This document shows positions 4,359-7,068 of a stretch of 7,068 nucleotides of DNA, piece by piece (the stretch's first letter is position 1; every line of letters begins with the position of its first letter). The notes below the pieces were generated by a model. That model was not told the origin of the DNA. It did not search any database and was given only the letters and a program-made list of their open reading frames with translations. The position numbers were made by a program, and so were the translations under genes. The stretch is from Pseudomonadota bacterium (GTDB lineage Bacteria > Pseudomonadota > Gammaproteobacteria > Steroidobacterales > Woeseiaceae), in NCBI GenBank assembly GCA_022567775.1, contig JADFGH010000112.1:1-7068 (forward strand). The letters are read 5' to 3'.

Positions 4359-6074
4359 GTGAAAGCAACCTATTATTTGTCAGGCATTGCCATACTTGTT
4401 TCGTTTGCCCTCATTGCGTGCGGAGAGCGCGCTGCACCGGACGCCGAGCCAGGCGATGGCAGCACGTCTCAGGAAGCAAGCGGCAATGACGCAGCACAAG
4501 CCGCCAGCCGGGAGATTACCGCGGACCTGATGCGGGGCTATGTACGCGAGCTCTCTGACGACAAATACGAAGGTCGTGGGCCCGGCAGTCGCGGTGATGT
4601 TGCGGCAAGGAAATACCTGGCCGAAGAACTCGAGACACTCGGCCTTCAACCCGGTGCAGCCGACGGTACCTGGGAGCAGCCTTTTGATCTGATTGGCGTC
4701 ACGTCGGATCAACCTGACCAGTGGTCGTTTGCCGGACATGACAAATCGCTGACGCTGAAGCAATGGGATGATTTCATCGTCTCGAGTGGCGTGCAAGCTG
4801 ATCGGGCAGAGGTCGAGAACGCAGAACTGGTGTTCGTCGGCTACGCGATACAGGCGCCGGAATACGAGTGGAACGATTTCAAAGACGTTGATTTGACTGG
4901 TAAGGTGCTGTTGATCATGAACAACGATCCGGACTGGGACCCGGACCTGTTCGCAGGCGAGACGCGACTTTGGTACGGGCGCTGGGATTACAAATACCAG
5001 AATGCCGCGCGCCAGGGCGCTGCGGGTGCGATCATCATTCACACGCAGCCCTCAGCAGGATATCCCTTCCAGGTGGTGCAAACGTCGTGGACCGGCGAGC
5101 AATTCGAACTGCCAGCAGGCGATGAGCCCAGGTTGCAGGTAGCGGCGTGGGTCACCGAGAGTGCCGCGCGTGAACTCGTCGCGATGTCGGGTCACGATCT
5201 CGATGCCCTCAGAGAGGCTGCCGACAACCGGGACTTCGAACCGGTACCGCTTGGCATCACAACGTCAATCGGCATGGACGTGTCGATCAACAAAGTGTCA
5301 TCAGCCAACGTACTCGGCCTGCTGCCCGGCAGTGATCCCGAATTGAAGGATGAAGTGGTCATCTACACTGCGCATCATGATCATCTCGGGATTGGCACGC
5401 CGAACGATGCAGGCGATGTGATTTATAACGGCGCCATGGATAACGCGGCCGGCGTAGCGCAGGTGATGGCTATCATCAAAGCGATTAGCTCGCTGCCCGA
5501 AGCGCCACGTCGTTCGATACTGGTTGCCCTGGTTGGTGCGGAAGAGCAGGGACTGCTCGGTTCAAAATATTATGCCGAGCATCCCACGTTTCCTGCCGGC
5601 AGGATTGCCGCAAACCTGAATTACGATGGTGGCAACATCTGGGGCCTTACGCATGATGTGACGTTTATCGGGCTCGGCAAGTCGAGTATCGACGGGCTGG
5701 TCGAAGCCATAGCCGCGGAGCAGGGCAGAGTGGTCAAGCCCGACCAGTTCCCCGATCGTGGCTACTTCTACCGATCAGACCAGTTCAGTTTTGCCAGGAT
5801 CGGTGTCCCCGCCGCGTTTCTTGATCCTGGCATGGATTTCGTCGACCGTCCGCCGGATTGGGGCAGGCAGCAAATCAACCACTACACGGATGTAAATTAT
5901 CACCAGCCATCTGACGAATATGATGAAAGCTGGAACTTCGACGGCATGATTACCGATGCGCTACTCGGCTACTGGACCGGGTTGGCAATTGCGAACGCGG
6001 ACGACATGCCGGCCTGGGTGGAAGGCGATGAGTTTGAAGTGGCGCGCCTGGAGGCACTGGCCGCCGAAGAATAG
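4359..6074 (+). CDS. M28-family zinc metallopeptidase, lipoprotein with inserted PA-like domain
   Basis: A 571-residue predicted lipoprotein. The signal is MKATYYLSGIAILVSFALIAC, with lipobox LIAC and lipidated Cys21, followed by a low-complexity linker (about 22-50). A PA-like (protease-associated) insert spans about 115-265, with VFVGYAI, LTGKVLLIMNNDP and ARQGAAGAIIIH. The M28 catalytic core follows. Its co-catalytic zinc set is complete: His339 and Asp341 in AHHDH, bridging Asp361 in GAMDNAAG, catalytic Glu395 and ligand Glu396 in GAEEQG, Asp423 in LNYDGGN and His515 in YHQPSDE. M28 enzymes are mostly aminopeptidases or carboxypeptidases, so periplasmic or outer-membrane peptide scavenging is likely; the exact specificity is not readable. 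Asp422-423 lies in NYDGGN rather than the frequent NLDMIG form. It sits 47 bp after the hydrolase with no clear terminator between, so co-transcription is possible. Confidence 0.92.
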   Translation: MKATYYLSGIAILVSFALIACGERAAPDAEPGDGSTSQEASGNDAAQAASREITADLMRGYVRELSDDKYEGRGPGSRGDVAARKYLAEELETLGLQPGAADGTWEQPFDLIGVTSDQPDQWSFAGHDKSLTLKQWDDFIVSSGVQADRAEVENAELVFVGYAIQAPEYEWNDFKDVDLTGKVLLIMNNDPDWDPDLFAGETRLWYGRWDYKYQNAARQGAAGAIIIHTQPSAGYPFQVVQTSWTGEQFELPAGDEPRLQVAAWVTESAARELVAMSGHDLDALREAADNRDFEPVPLGITTSIGMDVSINKVSSANVLGLLPGSDPELKDEVVIYTAHHDHLGIGTPNDAGDVIYNGAMDNAAGVAQVMAIIKAISSLPEAPRRSILVALVGAEEQGLLGSKYYAEHPTFPAGRIAANLNYDGGNIWGLTHDVTFIGLGKSSIDGLVEAIAAEQGRVVKPDQFPDRGYFYRSDQFSFARIGVPAAFLDPGMDFVDRPPDWGRQQINHYTDVNYHQPSDEYDESWNFDGMITDALLGYWTGLAIANADDMPAWVEGDEFEVARLEALAAEE

Positions 6075-6084
6075 TGCAACAAAT

Positions 6085-6108
6085 ATTCGCGGCTGAAGCC
6101 GCTCCCAC
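6085..6108 (-). repeat. REP element 4 (GTGG type)
   Basis: Read on the minus strand: lead GTGGGA, a perfect 5-bp stem GCGGC with GCCGC (6102-6098 with 6093-6089), loop TTCA, then GAAT. This is the same architecture as the element at 1982-2006, but the stem sequence differs on both sides so that pairing is kept. It starts 10 bp after the peptidase stop codon. Confidence 0.65.
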
Positions 6109-6135
6109 AATTCTACCAAGCACTGTGGGAGCGGC
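6098..6135. repeat. REP inverted pair (12-bp perfect arms), possible bidirectional terminator
   Basis: GCCGCTCCCACA (6098-6109) and TGTGGGAGCGGC (6124-6135) are perfect reverse complements around a 14-nt loop. The right arm is the start of a second, truncated REP in the opposite orientation; its own hairpin half is missing. On the plus strand the stem is followed by ATTTTGG, a short T run, so it may terminate peptidase transcription. The pair lies between two convergent genes. Confidence 0.6.
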
Positions 6136-6140
6136 ATTTT

Positions 6141-6180
6141 GGACATGGATGTCCTAATGTCGCCTAGCACATGGATGTGC
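6141..6180. repeat. Two small hairpins sharing the core ACATGGATGT
   Basis: GGACAT-GG-ATGTCC (6141-6154) and GCACAT-GG-ATGTGC (6167-6180) are both perfect palindromes with 6-bp arms and a GG centre. They start 26 bp apart, differ only in the second base pair of the stem (G-C against C-G), and so keep pairing. They lie between the REP pair and the stop codon of the MddA-like gene. I do not recognise a named element. Confidence 0.6.
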
Positions 6181-6206
6181 GAGAGCGACCGAGCCGCGAT
6201 ATCTGC

Positions 6207-6992
6207 CTAATGCGGCAGGGGTTCTCCACCCGTGCTCGCACCACCACCTTTGACCGTGTCGTGTCCTTTGCCGACTGTCGGAATGATCATCGGTACTTTT
6301 TCCCTGTACCTGGCATAGTCATCGCCAAGGAATTTCACCAGGTCACGTTCTTCATAGCGAATCGCGATGAGGATATACGTCGTCAGGCCGGCGGCGAACA
6401 AGAAGTGCCCTGTCGTCATGCTGGGCGTGCCCCACATTGACATGATCCAGCCCACATAGAGTGGATGGCGTACGAACTTGTAAAAGAACGTAACCTTGAA
6501 CCCTGGATGCGAATGCGCTTTTTGGCGAAGATTAAACCAGACCTGGCGCAGCCCGAATAAATCGAAGTGGTCAATGATGAAGGTCGATAACAGCACGATC
6601 AGGATGCCGCCGAGCATTACCGCCCAGAGCAGGTATTGCGCCCAGGCTGCCTCGACTTCCCAAACGACGCCGGTCATCGGCCGCCATTGCCAGTAGAGCA
6701 GGATCAGTATTGCACTACTGATCAGCACATAGGTACTGCGCTCGATCGACTTCGGTATGATTTTGGTCCAGCGCTCTTTGAATCCGGTACGGGCCATGAC
6801 CGTGTGTTGCACGCCGAACAAGGCAAGCAGTGCAAGATTGATCATCAAGGCGGTCGCGGTCGCGGTTTCCACGCCGGAATCGATGCCCTTGGGAACCACC
6901 GTGTTGCTTACAAAGCCGATCCAGTACAGAAAGGCTCCAAAGAAGATGGCGTAGCTGACGACGCCATAAAGTAACGCTATTACTCTGCCCAT
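6207..6992 (-). CDS. mddA: Methanethiol S-methyltransferase (MddA-like membrane methyltransferase)
   Basis: A 261-residue integral membrane protein with about five to six hydrophobic segments (roughly 4-26, 48-66, 87-102, 119-140, 176-190, 194-212). Family marks are FGVQHTVMARTGFK (59-72), DHFDLFGLRQVW (141-152), the SAM-binding block FVRHPLYVGWIMSMWGTP (173-190) and IRYEERDLVKFLGDDYARYREKVPMIIP (211-238). The RHP and EERDL motifs are shared with isoprenylcysteine carboxyl methyltransferases and NnrU-like proteins, but the full set fits MddA. MddA uses S-adenosylmethionine to methylate methanethiol to dimethyl sulfide, independently of DMSP. The glycine-rich tail (residues 241-261) is variable. 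I chose the ATG at 6992, with GGGGGA (7005-7000) 7 nt upstream; the in-frame TTG at 7007 would fall on that site. The gene is convergent with the peptidase and has no visible methionine gamma-lyase partner in the window. Confidence 0.82.
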   Translation of the reverse strand: MGRVIALLYGVVSYAIFFGAFLYWIGFVSNTVVPKGIDSGVETATATALMINLALLALFGVQHTVMARTGFKERWTKIIPKSIERSTYVLISSAILILLYWQWRPMTGVVWEVEAAWAQYLLWAVMLGGILIVLLSTFIIDHFDLFGLRQVWFNLRQKAHSHPGFKVTFFYKFVRHPLYVGWIMSMWGTPSMTTGHFLFAAGLTTYILIAIRYEERDLVKFLGDDYARYREKVPMIIPTVGKGHDTVKGGGASTGGEPLPH

Positions 6993-7057
6993 TGAACTGT
7001 CCCCCAAAGAAAGTTTTGAGCTTATTTGGCTGTTTTTCTGACGACGCCTATGATGCG

Positions 7058-7063
7058 TGTCAA
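7058..7063 (-). promoter_or_regulatory. Possible -35 hexamer upstream of mddA
   Basis: A perfect TTGACA on the minus strand lies 65 bp before the chosen mddA start. At 17-bp spacing the -10 position reads CAGAAA, a poor match, so the promoter is weak, activator dependent, or not real. The window ends 5 bp further on. Confidence 0.25.
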
Positions 7064-7068
7064 AGTGC

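Noticed and set aside
4380..5042. Minus-strand open frame of 220 codons opposite the M28 peptidase
   Set aside because: The plus strand encodes a complete peptidase with signal and ligands; the antisense frame has no recognisable domain and is expected in GC-rich coding DNA.

Overview
The window reads as ordinary chromosomal DNA from a gammaproteobacterium. It has moderately high GC, short gaps between genes, a lipoprotein with a standard lipobox, an MddA-type methyltransferase, and intergenic REP elements of the GTAG/GTGG type that is common in Pseudomonas, Xanthomonadales and related groups. The lineage is an inference; no rRNA, tRNA or taxonomic marker gene is present. No phage, transposase, CRISPR or defence genes were seen.

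Layout. (1) 28-1803, plus strand: an exported Sel1-repeat protein with ten gapless 36-residue repeats, then a small four-helix membrane protein of the phage-holin-like PF04020 (YvlD) family. (2) 1804-2023: a 220-bp convergent gap holding two well-formed REP elements, a degenerate inverted REP and a 46-bp imperfect palindrome. (3) 3473-2024, minus strand: a compact operon of an ArsR-family repressor, an AHSA1/SRPBCC-domain protein (ATGA overlap with the repressor) and a glutathione S-transferase-like protein. (4) 3474-3573: the divergent control region, with a perfect 10-bp inverted repeat that overlaps a good sigma70-like promoter for the repressor. (5) 3574-6074, plus strand: a dienelactone-hydrolase-family alpha/beta hydrolase, then a secreted M28-family zinc peptidase lipoprotein with a GTG start. 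(6) 6075-6206: a second convergent gap with a REP inverted pair and two small hairpins sharing the core ACATGGATGT. (7) 6992-6207, minus strand: a membrane methyltransferase that closely resembles methanethiol S-methyltransferase MddA, which makes dimethyl sulfide.

How the genes may work together. The repressor, AHSA1 protein and GST form one transcription unit that probably represses itself through the palindrome. The hydrolase diverges from the same control region and may share its regulation, which suggests a small inducible module acting on an electrophilic or lactone-like compound. That function is inference; the ligand cannot be read from the sequence. The M28 lipoprotein and the MddA-like enzyme show no obvious link to this module.

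I found no clearly new biological system. The most notable signals are the operator architecture, the REP variants whose stems differ in sequence while keeping the same layout and pairing, and the paired ACATGGATGT hairpins.
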